Positions 51,152 to 60,215 of a stretch of 64,000 bases of DNA are shown here, piece after piece; the stretch's first letter is position 1; each line of letters opens with the position of its first letter. The notes under the pieces are model-generated. The model was not told the origin of the DNA. It saw nothing but the letters and a program-made list of their open reading frames with translations, and did not search any database. The stretch comes from Amycolatopsis sp. FBCC-B4732. Lineage in GTDB: Bacteria > Actinomycetota > Actinomycetes > Mycobacteriales > Pseudonocardiaceae. The stretch is taken from assembly GCF_023008405.1 (NCBI RefSeq), contig NZ_CP095376.1:3930001-3994000 (forward strand), in the 5' to 3' direction. The position numbers and the translations under genes are program-made.

Positions 51152-53034
51152 GCGGCACCCTCCTCATGGGACTGTCCGGAAAGGACACCGGCCGGGGCGT
51201 GCCAGCAGGCCACCCGGTGCCCGGCTCCGGCCGGTTCGAGCACGGGGTCCTCGGTCCGGCAGCGCTCCGAAGCCAGCGGGCACCGGTCGGCGAACGCGCA
51301 GCCGGCCGGCACCTGGTCCGGGGCCGGCGGGCGGCCGGGGATCACGGCCAGCGGCTCGTCGCGGTCGGTGTCGAGGTCCACCGTCGTGGCCAGCAGCGCC
51401 CGCGTGTACGGGTGCCGGGCCTCGCCGCCGGCCGGCAGGTCCTCGACCACGCGCCCGGCGTACATCACCAGCATCCGTTCGCACGTCTGGGAAACGACGG
51501 CGATGTCGTGGCTGATGAGCAGGATCGCCGCGCCCTCGGCTTCGCGCGTGCGGGCGAGCAGGCGCAGCACCTGCCGCTGCACGGTGACGTCGAGCGCGGT
51601 CGTCGGCTCGTCGGCGATGATCAGCCGGGGCTCGCCCATCAGGCCCATGCCGATCATCGCCCGCTGCCGCATGCCGCCGGAGAACTCGTGCGGGTACTGC
51701 CGCGCCCGCCGGGCCGCGGCCGGGACGCGCACCGCGGTCAGCTTCCCGACCGCGCGGGCGAACGCCTCGCGCCGCGACAGGCCGTGGTGCTGCTCGGACA
51801 CCTCGGCGAGCTGGCCGCCGACCCGGCGGGCCGGGTTGAACGACGTCATGGGGTCCTGGAACACCATGGCCAGCGACGTGCCGAGCTCCCGGTCCGAAGC
51901 CGACGCCAGGGGCTTCCCGGCGAACTCGAGCCGGTCGGCGGTGACCACACCGGGTGCTTCGATCAGCCGGGACACGGCCAGCGCGGTCAGGCTCTTGCCC
52001 GAACCGGACTCGCCGACGACGCCGATCGCTTCGCCCGCGCGGACGGTGAAGCTGACCCCGCGCACCGGCACGGTCCAGCCGTCCGGTCCGGGGAACGCCA
52101 CCTGGAGGTTCTCCACGACGAGCACCGCGTCGCCGCCCGCTTCGGCGGCGGGCGCGGGCCGGGCCCCCGGCAGCGGGCCCGCCGCGCGCCGGGCCGGGCG
52201 CGTCCGGACCCCGACCACCGCGGCGACCGTCTCCCCGACCAGGTTGAACGCCAGCCCGGCGAGCACCACCGCCGCGGCGGGCGCGAGTGCGGCCACCGGG
52301 CTGACGTAGATGCCGTCCAGGCCCTCGCGCAGCAGCCGGCCCCAGTCGTAGTCCGGCGCCTGCACGCCGATCCCGAGGAACGACAGCCCCGCGAAGGCGA
52401 GCAGCGACGAACCGGCCCCGATGGTCGCGTTGACGACGAGGGGTTCCCCGATGTTGGGCAGCACGTGCCGGGCCAGCAGCCGGATCCGGCCGACGCCGGC
52501 GAGCCGGGCCGCGTCGATGAAGTCGCGCCCGCTCACCGACGCCGAGAGCGTCTGCACGAGCCGGGCGAACGCCGGCGCCATCGCGAACGCGATCGCCAGC
52601 ACCGCGCCCTGCGTGCCGACGCCGAAGATCACCGCGAAGAACAGCGCCAGCAGCAAGCCGGGGAACGCCACCGCGATGTCGACGGCCGCGACGAGCAGCC
52701 GCCCCGCCCACCGCGGCAGCACCGACGGCAGCGTCCCGAGCACGACCCCGGTGCCGACGCCGATCGCGGTCGCGAGGACCGCGAGCCCGATCGAAAGCCG
52801 GGTCGCCACCAGGGTGCGGAGCAGCAGGTCCCGGCCGAGGGAGTCGGTGCCGAACGGGTGCGCACCCGAGGGGCCCTGGCCGATCGCGTCGGTGTCGATC
52901 GCCGCGGCGCCGTCGCCCCACACGAGCGGGGCCACCAGCGCCAGCACGATCACCACCGCCAGCAGCACCGCCGAACACGCGCCCACCGGGGTGCGCACGG
53001 CCGCGACCCACACCGAACCACGTCGTCGCACCAT
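51148..53034 (-). CDS. Fused DppC-type permease and DppD-type ATPase
   Basis: 628 residues. Residues ~10-290 are a DppC-like permease: six helices and the EAA-like DFIDAARLAGVGRIRLLARH, then VNATIGAGSSLLAFAGLSFLG. After a linker (residues ~290-325) comes a full ABC ATPase with Walker A GESGSGKSLTAL, signature FSGGMRQRAMIGMG, Walker B LIIADEPTTALD and Cys-rich GCAFADRCPLASERC. In most organisms these are two genes; here one polypeptide carries both, still keeping 1:1 stoichiometry. Only 1 bp separates it from DppB. Confidence 0.95.
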   Translation of the reverse strand: MVRRRGSVWVAAVRTPVGACSAVLLAVVIVLALVAPLVWGDGAAAIDTDAIGQGPSGAHPFGTDSLGRDLLLRTLVATRLSIGLAVLATAIGVGTGVVLGTLPSVLPRWAGRLLVAAVDIAVAFPGLLLALFFAVIFGVGTQGAVLAIAFAMAPAFARLVQTLSASVSGRDFIDAARLAGVGRIRLLARHVLPNIGEPLVVNATIGAGSSLLAFAGLSFLGIGVQAPDYDWGRLLREGLDGIYVSPVAALAPAAAVVLAGLAFNLVGETVAAVVGVRTRPARRAAGPLPGARPAPAAEAGGDAVLVVENLQVAFPGPDGWTVPVRGVSFTVRAGEAIGVVGESGSGKSLTALAVSRLIEAPGVVTADRLEFAGKPLASASDRELGTSLAMVFQDPMTSFNPARRVGGQLAEVSEQHHGLSRREAFARAVGKLTAVRVPAAARRARQYPHEFSGGMRQRAMIGMGLMGEPRLIIADEPTTALDVTVQRQVLRLLARTREAEGAAILLISHDIAVVSQTCERMLVMYAGRVVEDLPAGGEARHPYTRALLATTVDLDTDRDEPLAVIPGRPPAPDQVPAGCAFADRCPLASERCRTEDPVLEPAGAGHRVACWHAPAGVLSGQSHEEGAA

Positions 53035-53035
53035 C

Positions 53036-54016
53036 TCAGGCCTCCCGAATCGCCGAGCGGGGGTCGAGCACCCCGAGCACGACGTCGACCAGCAGGTTGA
53101 CCAGCAGCACGCCGACGCCGTAGACCAGCACGATCCCCTGCACCAGCGGGTAGTCCTTCGTCACGATCGACTGCACGATCGTCGAGCCGAGGCCGGGCCA
53201 GGCGAACACGTTCTCCACCAGGACCGTGCCCGCCACCATCGAGGTCAGCATCAGCCCGCCGAGGGTGAGCGTCGCGGTCAGCGCGTTCGGCAGCGCGTGC
53301 CGGACGTAGACCAGCCGCGCGGGCAACCGCTTCGCCCGCGCGGTGCGGACGAAGTCGGCGCCCAGCACGGAAAGCAGCTCGACCCGGATGATCCGGGCCA
53401 GCACCGCCGCCGGCCCGATCGCCAGTGCCGCCACCGGCAGCACGTACCCGCTCACGTCGTCGGCGCCCGCGACGGGGAACCAGCCGAGGCCGACGGCGAG
53501 CAGCGCCACCAGCCCGACCCCGATCAGGAATTCGGGGATGGCGGCGACGAGCACGCTCACCGAGGTGAAGCCCAGCTCCGCGCCCCGGCGGCGGCCGCCG
53601 CGCGTGAGCACCGCGAAGCCGACGCCCACCGGGACGGCGACGGCGACCACGACCGCGAAGGCGAGCACCGCCAGCTGCAGTGTCGACGGCAGCCGGTCGC
53701 CGATCACCTGCGCCACCGGCTGCCCGCTCGCCATCGACGTCCCGAAGTCCCCGGTCAGCAGGTTGCGCACGTAGTGCCCGTACTGCACCCACAGCGGGTC
53801 GTCCAGGCCCAGCTCCGCCCGTTTCGCCGCCACCAGCGCGGCGGGCGCGGTCATCCCGAGCGACGCGCGCACCGGGTCGCCGGGGACCAGGTGGATCATC
53901 AGGAACGCCGCGGTGAGCAGCGCCCACAGCGAGACGGCGAACCGGGCCAGCCGCCGCGCGGCGAAGGCCGGCCACGGGCCGCCGCGCAGCCGGGGTGCTG
54001 CCGCCGCCGTGGTCAC
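53036..54016 (-). CDS. Dipeptide ABC importer permease (DppB type)
   Basis: 326 residues from the GTG at 54016, overlapping the SBP stop (GTGA). Six helices; N-terminal RRLARFAVSLWALLTAAFLM and PGDPVRASLGM, then the EAA loop DFVRTARAKRLPARLVYVRH and ENVFAWPGLGSTIVQSIVTKDYPLVQG in part, all DppB/OppB hallmarks. Confidence 0.95.
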   Translation of the reverse strand: MTTAAAAPRLRGGPWPAFAARRLARFAVSLWALLTAAFLMIHLVPGDPVRASLGMTAPAALVAAKRAELGLDDPLWVQYGHYVRNLLTGDFGTSMASGQPVAQVIGDRLPSTLQLAVLAFAVVVAVAVPVGVGFAVLTRGGRRRGAELGFTSVSVLVAAIPEFLIGVGLVALLAVGLGWFPVAGADDVSGYVLPVAALAIGPAAVLARIIRVELLSVLGADFVRTARAKRLPARLVYVRHALPNALTATLTLGGLMLTSMVAGTVLVENVFAWPGLGSTIVQSIVTKDYPLVQGIVLVYGVGVLLVNLLVDVVLGVLDPRSAIREA

Positions 54017-55602
54017 TTCGCCAGCATCCGGATCGACGACGGCGTCAAGCTTCCCTGGCTGAGGGCGAACTTCGCGCCGCTGGCGTAGGTCGGCACCACC
54101 GAGTCGAAGTAGGGCACCGCGTCGACCCGCTTGATCAGCGCGGTCTCCGCCGCGTTCCAGTCCGCGCAGCTCGCGTCGCCGGGCTTGCTCGCCGCCTGCT
54201 GCGCACCCTGGTCGTACCCGGGGTTGGCGATGTGGGCGAAGTTCGTCCCGTCGGGCGCGGCCGGGCCGGAGACGAACGGCACCAGCTGGCTCGGCAATGA
54301 GAACCCGACCGGGCCGAGGGAGACCTCCCACTCGCCGGTGCCGAACAGCACCTGGCTGAGCCCGGGGCTGTCGACCGCCTTGAGCGCGACGTCGGCACCG
54401 AGCGACTTCCACGTCTGCTGGACCAGCTCCGCGGTCGGCGCCATCGTCGGGCCGAGCTGGGTGCCGTAGAGGACGGTGAGCGAAAGCTTCTTGCCGTCCT
54501 TCGCGCGCACGCCGTCCGCGCCCTTCTTCCAGCCCGCGGCGTCCAGCGCGGACGCCGCCGCGGCCGGGTCGTGGGCCGGCAGGTTGCCGGTGACGGTGTC
54601 GCCCGGGCACACCTCCGGCTCGTTCGTGATCATGCCCTGCGACGGCCGGCCGGCGCCGCTGGTCAGCACCTTGCCGAGCTGGGGCAGGTCGAGCGCCTGG
54701 GTCAGCGCCCGGCGGACGGCTTCGTCCTGCCCGGGCCGCCCGGCCGCCTGGTTGTAGAACACCTCGCCCATCGGGGCCGTGAAGTCGACGTGGAAGAGCT
54801 TGCGCCCGTCCAGCCGCTGCCGGTCCGGTCCGTTGATCTGGGCCGCGTTCAGCTCGCCGGACAGCAGCAGGTTGGTGGCGGTCGTGGTGTTCTGGATGAC
54901 CCGCACGACGACCTTGTCCGGCAGGCCCGGCTCCGCCTTCCAGTCGCCGGGGCCCCACGCGTAGTCCTTGCGGCGGGTGAACGTGTAGTGGTCGTTGGGC
55001 ACGGACTCGGCGACGGTGAACATCCCCGTGCCGGCCTCGCCCTTGGCGAGCAGCTTCCGGTCCGCGAGCCCCTTGGCGCAGGCGATCGGCACCCCGCCGA
55101 CGTTGCGGGCCAGGAAGGCGTCCGGCTTGCCGCTGGTGACGGAGATCGTGCGGGTCGCCTCGTCCGCGGTCGCCTTGGTCCCCGGCGCGATGTAGAGGCC
55201 GGCGATGGGCGACTTGTTCGCCGGGTCGCCGATGAAGTTGATGTTGGCCGCGACGTCGGCGGCGGTCAGCGGGCTGCCGTCGGCGCACGTGAGGCCCTGG
55301 CGGAGGGTGAAGGACGCGGTCGTCGTCGACGCTTCCCACTTCGCGGCCAGCCCGGCGACCGGCTTGCCGGCGTCGTCGAGGTTCAGGAGCGTGTCGTAGA
55401 GGAACCGGTCGACCTGGAGGGCCACCGAGAGCACGGTCATGTGCGGGTCGAGGCTGCCGGGGTCGGAGCCGACGCCGAGGCTGAACGTCTTGCCGTCGAC
55501 CGGCGTCCCGTCCCCGCTCCCGGCGCTTCCCGATCCCCCGCAGGCGGTCGCGGTGAGCGCGAGCACCCCGAGCACGACCCCCGCCGTCCGAGTCCTGGTC
55601 AT
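54013..55602 (-). CDS. Peptide-binding lipoprotein (DppA/OppA type)
   Basis: 529 residues. Lipobox LTATACGG places the lipidated Cys at residue ~21. SBP family 5 features: SLGVGSDPGSLDPHMTVLSV, then WEASTTTASFTLRQGLTCAD, and RKDYAWGPGD. It captures peptides outside the membrane for DppB-DppCD-DppF. ATG overlaps the end of the class-A-fold gene (ATGA). Confidence 0.95.
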   Translation of the reverse strand: MTRTRTAGVVLGVLALTATACGGSGSAGSGDGTPVDGKTFSLGVGSDPGSLDPHMTVLSVALQVDRFLYDTLLNLDDAGKPVAGLAAKWEASTTTASFTLRQGLTCADGSPLTAADVAANINFIGDPANKSPIAGLYIAPGTKATADEATRTISVTSGKPDAFLARNVGGVPIACAKGLADRKLLAKGEAGTGMFTVAESVPNDHYTFTRRKDYAWGPGDWKAEPGLPDKVVVRVIQNTTTATNLLLSGELNAAQINGPDRQRLDGRKLFHVDFTAPMGEVFYNQAAGRPGQDEAVRRALTQALDLPQLGKVLTSGAGRPSQGMITNEPEVCPGDTVTGNLPAHDPAAAASALDAAGWKKGADGVRAKDGKKLSLTVLYGTQLGPTMAPTAELVQQTWKSLGADVALKAVDSPGLSQVLFGTGEWEVSLGPVGFSLPSQLVPFVSGPAAPDGTNFAHIANPGYDQGAQQAASKPGDASCADWNAAETALIKRVDAVPYFDSVVPTYASGAKFALSQGSLTPSSIRMLAK

Positions 55603-56489
55603 GGCGTTTCCTTCCGGAGGTGGTCCACGGCGAGGCGGGCGGCCTTGCCGATGGCGGCGTCGACGGCGGGCTGCCGCTCGGCCAGGGAGTCCGCGCGGGT
55701 GAAGACCGCGACGGCGAACCGGCGGCCGTCCGGGAAGGACACGACGCCGGCTTCGTTGCGGACGGCGGGCAGGGTGCCGGTCTTGGCCGCGACCGCGACG
55801 TCCGAGCCGAACCCGGAGGAGATCCGGTGCGGCCAGATCTGCTGCGCCATGATCGTGCGCACCCGCTCGCACGCGGCCGGTTCGGCGGCCCGGCCGGTCC
55901 AGATCGCTTCGAGCAGCGTCGTGGTCTCCCGGGGCGTGGACGACGACGTCCGCTCGGGGTCGAGCGCCGCGAGCTTCCAGATCTGTTCGGGGCTCGCGCC
56001 GGCGAACACCGCTTCGAGGTCGGAGTCGTCGGACGCGCCCAGGTCCGCGAGCACCGAGGCGAAAAGGTCTTCGCAGCAGCCGATCAGGCGGGTGCGCTCC
56101 AGGCCGAGGTCGGCGAGGACGCGGTCGACGGCGGCCTGGCCGACGCGGTGGAAGATGACGTCGGTGGCCGCGTTGTCGCTCATGGTCAGCATGAACAGCG
56201 CGAGGTCGCGCCAGCTCAGCTCGACGTCGTCGGCGCAGCCGGCGGTGCCGATCCCGCCGATACGGTAGCGCTTCCCGACGCGGGTCCGCGCGGTTTCGTC
56301 CAGCAGCCCGGCCACGACCTCCCGCGCGTAGGCGACGGCGACCGGGATCTTGAACACCGACGCGAGCACCACCGGGTCGTCCGCGCCGACGGCCACCTCG
56401 GCCTCGCCGCCGAGCTCCCGCGCGTGCACGAACCCGCGGGCGCCGGCCGCGGTGAAGACGTCCGCGATCCTCGCTTCGACCGGGCTCAC
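55599..56489 (-). CDS. Cytoplasmic serine hydrolase of class A beta-lactamase fold
   Basis: 296 residues from a GTG at 56489 that overlaps the previous stop. SxxK nucleophile Ser44-Val-Phe-Lys47, SDN loop in TMSDNAATD and KTG in VAAKTGTLPAV: the class A fold. The Glu166-x-x-Leu-Asn loop for beta-lactam deacylation is not found (the region reads LDPERTSSSTPRETTTL). There is no signal peptide. Both facts argue against beta-lactam resistance and for a peptidase or esterase role inside the cell, in line with the operon. Confidence 0.85.
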   Translation of the reverse strand: MSPVEARIADVFTAAGARGFVHARELGGEAEVAVGADDPVVLASVFKIPVAVAYAREVVAGLLDETARTRVGKRYRIGGIGTAGCADDVELSWRDLALFMLTMSDNAATDVIFHRVGQAAVDRVLADLGLERTRLIGCCEDLFASVLADLGASDDSDLEAVFAGASPEQIWKLAALDPERTSSSTPRETTTLLEAIWTGRAAEPAACERVRTIMAQQIWPHRISSGFGSDVAVAAKTGTLPAVRNEAGVVSFPDGRRFAVAVFTRADSLAERQPAVDAAIGKAARLAVDHLRKETP

Positions 56490-57871
56490 GCGCGCACCCG
56501 CCGATCGGCGCGGCCGGTGTGCAGGTACAGCGCGCGCCCGGTGCCGTCGTCGCCGACGAACGCGTGCGGCAGGTACATGCCCTGCATCGGCTCGGCCAGG
56601 ATCAGCGTGTCGCCGTTCATCGCGACCAGCTCGGTCTTCTCCGGCTTGGCCAGCTCCGCGAAGATCCCCTTCGGGACGCGCTCGACCCAGACGCGGCCGT
56701 CGTCGTCCTGGCTGACCACGATGTCCGCGACCGAGGACGAGTACTCGCCGACGTATCGCGCGGCGTCGATGCGCGGCGCCTCCGGGTTCGGCACCGGCGG
56801 CACCGCGAGCTCGATGCCGGTCAGTTCCCTGAGCAGGTGGCCGACGATCTCGGTGTAGAGGGCGATCGGGTTGCCGCCGTTGGTCAGCAGCGCCACCGCG
56901 ACGCCGTGCTCCGGAGCCAGGCGCAGGAAGGACGACTGGCCGATCGTGCCGCCGTCGTGGCCGACGACCGCGCCGCCGTCCCAGTCGAACAGCGACCAGC
57001 CGAGGCCCCACGCGTCGCCCATCAGGCCGAGGTCGGGCAGTTCGACGGTGCGTTCCCGCATCGCGCGGGCGCTTTCCGCGCTGAGCACCCGGGTGCCGTC
57101 GGCGCCTTCGCCGTCACGCAGGTGCATCGCGGCGAACGTCACCAGGTCCCGCGGGCGCATGGCGAGCATCGCGCCGGCCGGGGCGTTGGACGGTGCCAGC
57201 GCCCAGACGCCGGCGGGTTCGGGGTCGGCGCCGGGCTCCGGCGTCAGGTGCCCGAGCGCGGCCCGGAACCGGATGGCCTCGTACGGGCTCGCGGCGGCGT
57301 GCGTCAGTCCCAAGGGGACGAACAGGTACTCGGCCAGGCAGTCGTTGTAGGACCTGCCCCGCAGCACTTCCACGACCCGGCCGAGGACGCAGAACGCGGC
57401 GTTGTTGTAGGAGAACATCTCGCCGGGCGCGAACAGCTGCGGGACGTCGTGCAGGGTGGCCAGGTACTTCTCGACGCAGTCGTCGCCGCGGCCGGTGTCG
57501 GTGAAGATGTCGCCTTCGAAGCCGGAGGTGTGGCACATGAGCTGCCGGACGGTGATCCGCGCGGCTGCGTCTTCGTCGGCGATCTTGAACTCGGGCAGGT
57601 ACGTCCGGACCGGCTGGTCGAGGTCGAGACGGCCTTCGTCGACCAGCTGCAGGGCCAGGGTGGTCGTCCAGATCTTGGTGATGGACCCGATCTGGAACAG
57701 CGAATCGACGTCGGCCTCGACGCCGGTGCCCTTGTTGAGCACCCCGGCCGCGTGGTCGATGATCTCACCACCGGCGTACACGGCGACGGATGCGCCGGGC
57801 ACTCCGTGTTCGGCCAGCAGGGCGGGGAGCCGGCTGTCCAGCCAGGCGGAGAGTTCGGTGAGCTTCGACAT
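56486..57871 (-). CDS. Cytoplasmic S12-family serine hydrolase (D-aminopeptidase-like)
   Basis: 461 residues from the ATG at 57871 (GAGAGGC). PALLAEHGVPGASVAVYAGG, SxxK in QIGSITKIW, YxN in FSYNNAAFC and HDGGTIGQS give a complete S12 active site. The C-terminal domain of ~110 residues (DAARYVGEYSSSVADIVVSQ) resembles the beta-barrel of D-aminopeptidases. No signal peptide. Clear paralogue of the S12 half of the fusion gene (shares DIFTDTGRGDDCVEKY). Probably cleaves D-residues from peptides. Confidence 0.88.
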   Translation of the reverse strand: MSKLTELSAWLDSRLPALLAEHGVPGASVAVYAGGEIIDHAAGVLNKGTGVEADVDSLFQIGSITKIWTTTLALQLVDEGRLDLDQPVRTYLPEFKIADEDAAARITVRQLMCHTSGFEGDIFTDTGRGDDCVEKYLATLHDVPQLFAPGEMFSYNNAAFCVLGRVVEVLRGRSYNDCLAEYLFVPLGLTHAAASPYEAIRFRAALGHLTPEPGADPEPAGVWALAPSNAPAGAMLAMRPRDLVTFAAMHLRDGEGADGTRVLSAESARAMRERTVELPDLGLMGDAWGLGWSLFDWDGGAVVGHDGGTIGQSSFLRLAPEHGVAVALLTNGGNPIALYTEIVGHLLRELTGIELAVPPVPNPEAPRIDAARYVGEYSSSVADIVVSQDDDGRVWVERVPKGIFAELAKPEKTELVAMNGDTLILAEPMQGMYLPHAFVGDDGTGRALYLHTGRADRRVRA

Positions 57872-57973
57872 GGTTGCCTCTCGTGGCGACGGTGGGGAAC
57901 CGGCGATTCGGGGATGCTAGGACGGGTCCCGGGGCGGCCGGTTCGTCGAAACCGACGAGACCCGGGGAAACTT

Positions 57974-58153
57974 TCATCGCGGGCGACGAACCGCCCGCAG
58001 CCGGTGGCCCACCTCGGCCCGCACCGCCGCGTACCGCACCACGACCAGGACCTTGACCCGGGACGCGGTGACGGCGGCCCCGGTCGCGAGCGAGCGGGCT
58101 CGTACCCCGGCCTCGGCCGCCCAGCGGCCGAGCACCTGTTCGGCTGACTCCAT
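57974..58153 (-). CDS. Small basic ORF within the operon
   Basis: 59 residues from an ATG at 58153 with a very good GGAGGG site 4 bases upstream. Begins MESAEQVLGRWAAEAGVRAR and ends VGHRLRAVRRPR; alternately Ala/Arg/Val-rich, likely alpha-helical, ending in a basic tail; no known family. It fills the 224-bp gap between the racemase and the S12 gene. The ribosome site argues for translation, but conservation is unknown. Confidence 0.45.
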   Translation of the reverse strand: MESAEQVLGRWAAEAGVRARSLATGAAVTASRVKVLVVVRYAAVRAEVGHRLRAVRRPR

Positions 58154-58198
58154 GGAACCCTCCGTCCGTTGTGGACTGTCCGGTCGTGCGGCCCGCGG

Positions 58199-59302
58199 TC
58201 AGGCCGCGAGCCACGCCTTCGCGGTCGTCACCTCGGCCAGCCGCTCCGGGATCGGCGTCACGCCGAGGCCGGGACCGGACGGCACGGGCAGCCGGCCCGC
58301 TTCGAGGACGAACGGCTCGGTGATGTCGGTGCGGTAGAAGCGGTCCGACGCCGAGGTGTCGCCCGGCAGGGTGAACCCGGGCAGCGACGCGAGCGCGACG
58401 TTGGCGGCCCGGCCGAGCCCGGTCTCGATCATGCCGCCGCACCAGACGGGGATGCCGTGCGCGGCACAGACGTCGTGCACCCGCCGCGCTTCGAGGTAGC
58501 CCCCGACCCGGCTCGGCTTGATGTTGACGATCCGGCAGGCACCGAGCTTGATCGCGTCGGCGGCCGAGCGCGCCGAGACGACGGACTCGTCCAGGCAGAT
58601 CGGTGTCCGGATGTGCTTGGCCAGTTCGGCGTGGCCGAGCACGTCTTCCTCTTCCAGGGGCTGTTCGATCAGCAGCAGCTCGAACGGGTCCAGCCGCTGC
58701 AGCTGCGGCACGTCCGAGAGCGTGTACGCGGTGTTCGCGTCGACCTGCAGCAGGATGTCCCCGAAGCGTTCGCGGACCGCGCGGACCGGCTCGACGTCCC
58801 AGCCGGGTTCGATCTTCAGCTTGATCCGGACGTACCCGTCGTCGAGGTACCCGGCGACGACGTCGAGCAGCTTCGGGATCGTGTCCATGATGCCGACGGA
58901 CACCCCGCACGGCACCGAGTCCTTCGTGGACCCGAGCGCGGTGCCGAAGGAGACGCCGTGGGCGCGCAGTTCGGCGTCGAGGACCGCCATCTCCAGTGCG
59001 CCCTTGGCCATCCGGTGGCCCTTGAACTTCGCCAGCAGCGGCGCGACCTTGTTCGCGGTCAGGTCGCCGGCGGCCAGCAGCGCGGGCACGAGGAAGGTGC
59101 GCAGCACGTGCTCGACGCCGTCGACGTACTCCGAGGAGTAGAGCGGGTCGACCATCGCGCCGCACTCGCCCCAGCCCTCGCCTTCGGACGTCACCGCCCG
59201 CAGGAGCAGGAGTTCGCGCTCGGCCTGCGTGCCGAACGACGTCCGGAACGGTGCCACCAGCGGCATCCGGACGCGCAGCAGTTCCACCCCGGTCAGTTTC
59301 AC
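58199..59302 (-). CDS. N-acylamino-acid racemase (NSAR/o-succinylbenzoate synthase-like)
   Basis: 367 residues, enolase superfamily. VELLRVRMPLVAPFRTSFGT, KGHRMAKGALEMAVLDAEL, catalytic KxK in RIKLKIEPG, metal ligands Asp in LLQVDANTAY, Glu in LLIEQPLEEED and Asp in CLDESVVSARS, second catalytic Lys in VNIKPSRVGG, and the terminal CGGMIETGLGRAANVALAS. It is nearly the same, motif by motif, as the well-studied Amycolatopsis N-acylamino-acid racemase. Interconverts N-succinyl (N-acyl) D- and L-amino acids; some homologues also make menaquinone precursor. GTG start overlaps the GNAT stop. The context favours D-amino-acid conversion. Confidence 0.93.
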   Translation of the reverse strand: MKLTGVELLRVRMPLVAPFRTSFGTQAERELLLLRAVTSEGEGWGECGAMVDPLYSSEYVDGVEHVLRTFLVPALLAAGDLTANKVAPLLAKFKGHRMAKGALEMAVLDAELRAHGVSFGTALGSTKDSVPCGVSVGIMDTIPKLLDVVAGYLDDGYVRIKLKIEPGWDVEPVRAVRERFGDILLQVDANTAYTLSDVPQLQRLDPFELLLIEQPLEEEDVLGHAELAKHIRTPICLDESVVSARSAADAIKLGACRIVNIKPSRVGGYLEARRVHDVCAAHGIPVWCGGMIETGLGRAANVALASLPGFTLPGDTSASDRFYRTDITEPFVLEAGRLPVPSGPGLGVTPIPERLAEVTTAKAWLAA

Positions 59303-60183
59303 GACGCGTGCTCCTTCGCGACCACGTACCAGCCGGCACGATCGAATCCGGTGACCGACGCCCCGCCGGTCATCAAGCCGCCCAGGACGTCCCGCAGCGC
59401 GACCCGCCACGCGCGGCCCAGGCCCGGGTCGGTGCGCCGGAGCGCCTCGATGTCCGCCGGGACGGCGACCAGCACGACGGGGGCGTCCGCGGGGCCGGTG
59501 ACCGGTCCGCCGCCGGCGTCCGCCGCCAGTGCGACCGCGGCCCCCTGCTTGCGCAGCGCGGTGGCGTCCGCGCCGGCCGGGACACCGCCCGCGGCCGCCC
59601 GCACCGGCGGGCTCGCCAGGTCCCAGACGGCCATCAGCCGGTCGGTGTCGCCGGCGCCGTTGATGCCGTCGCGCATCGGGCCGTAGAAGTCGGGCAGGTA
59701 GTGCGCCGGGCGGGCGGCGAGCTTGGTCAGGTTGAAGTGGGCGTTGCGGCGCACCAGCGGGTCGAACGTCCAGGAGATCTCGTCGACGCCCTGGCGCAGC
59801 GCCCACGCGCGCTGGTGCAGCTTGAGCGCGAAGCCGATGCCGCGGCCGTGCCCGCTCGTGGCGACGCCGGCGATGTGGCTGTGCAGTCCTCCCTTCGCCG
59901 GGCCGCCGAAGAACCCGAAGCAGGCGCCGAGCAGCTCGGGCCCGTCGAAGGCGCCCCCGACGTAGTTGCCCGCCGAGACCATGGCGCGCAGCAGTTCGGC
60001 GGTCACCGGCTGGTTTCCCGGTTCGGGGCGCCAGATCGACTCGAAGAGCCGGGTCACGGCGGCCAGGTCGGCGACCTCGGCCAGGGTCCGGACGGCGACC
60101 CCCGAGGCCGTGGCGGCGGTGGCCGCGGCGGCGGCCGCCTCGTCCCGCAGCGGCGGGGCTGTGTTCGTCACGACTTCAGTCAC
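59299..60183 (-). CDS. GNAT-family N-acyltransferase
   Basis: 294 residues from the GTG at 60183 (GGAGAG site). AVRTLAEVADLAAVTRLFES, then GGPAKGGLHSHIAGVATSGH and the acyl-CoA loop GRGIGFALKLHQRAWALRQG match the GNAT relatives found beside N-acylamino-acid racemases. In Geobacillus the homologue N-succinylates D-amino acids. The C-terminal third is a second, poorly conserved lobe. It would make the racemase substrate from D-amino acids and succinyl-CoA. Confidence 0.85.
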   Translation of the reverse strand: MTEVVTNTAPPLRDEAAAAAATAATASGVAVRTLAEVADLAAVTRLFESIWRPEPGNQPVTAELLRAMVSAGNYVGGAFDGPELLGACFGFFGGPAKGGLHSHIAGVATSGHGRGIGFALKLHQRAWALRQGVDEISWTFDPLVRRNAHFNLTKLAARPAHYLPDFYGPMRDGINGAGDTDRLMAVWDLASPPVRAAAGGVPAGADATALRKQGAAVALAADAGGGPVTGPADAPVVLVAVPADIEALRRTDPGLGRAWRVALRDVLGGLMTGGASVTGFDRAGWYVVAKEHAS

Positions 60184-60215
60184 GCTGACGATCCTCTCCG
60201 GACCCGGCCCGCCGG

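Noticed and set aside
55599..57871. Beta-lactam resistance cassette
   Set aside because: Neither protein has an export signal, the class-A member lacks the deacylation Glu, and the genes sit inside a peptide-use operon.
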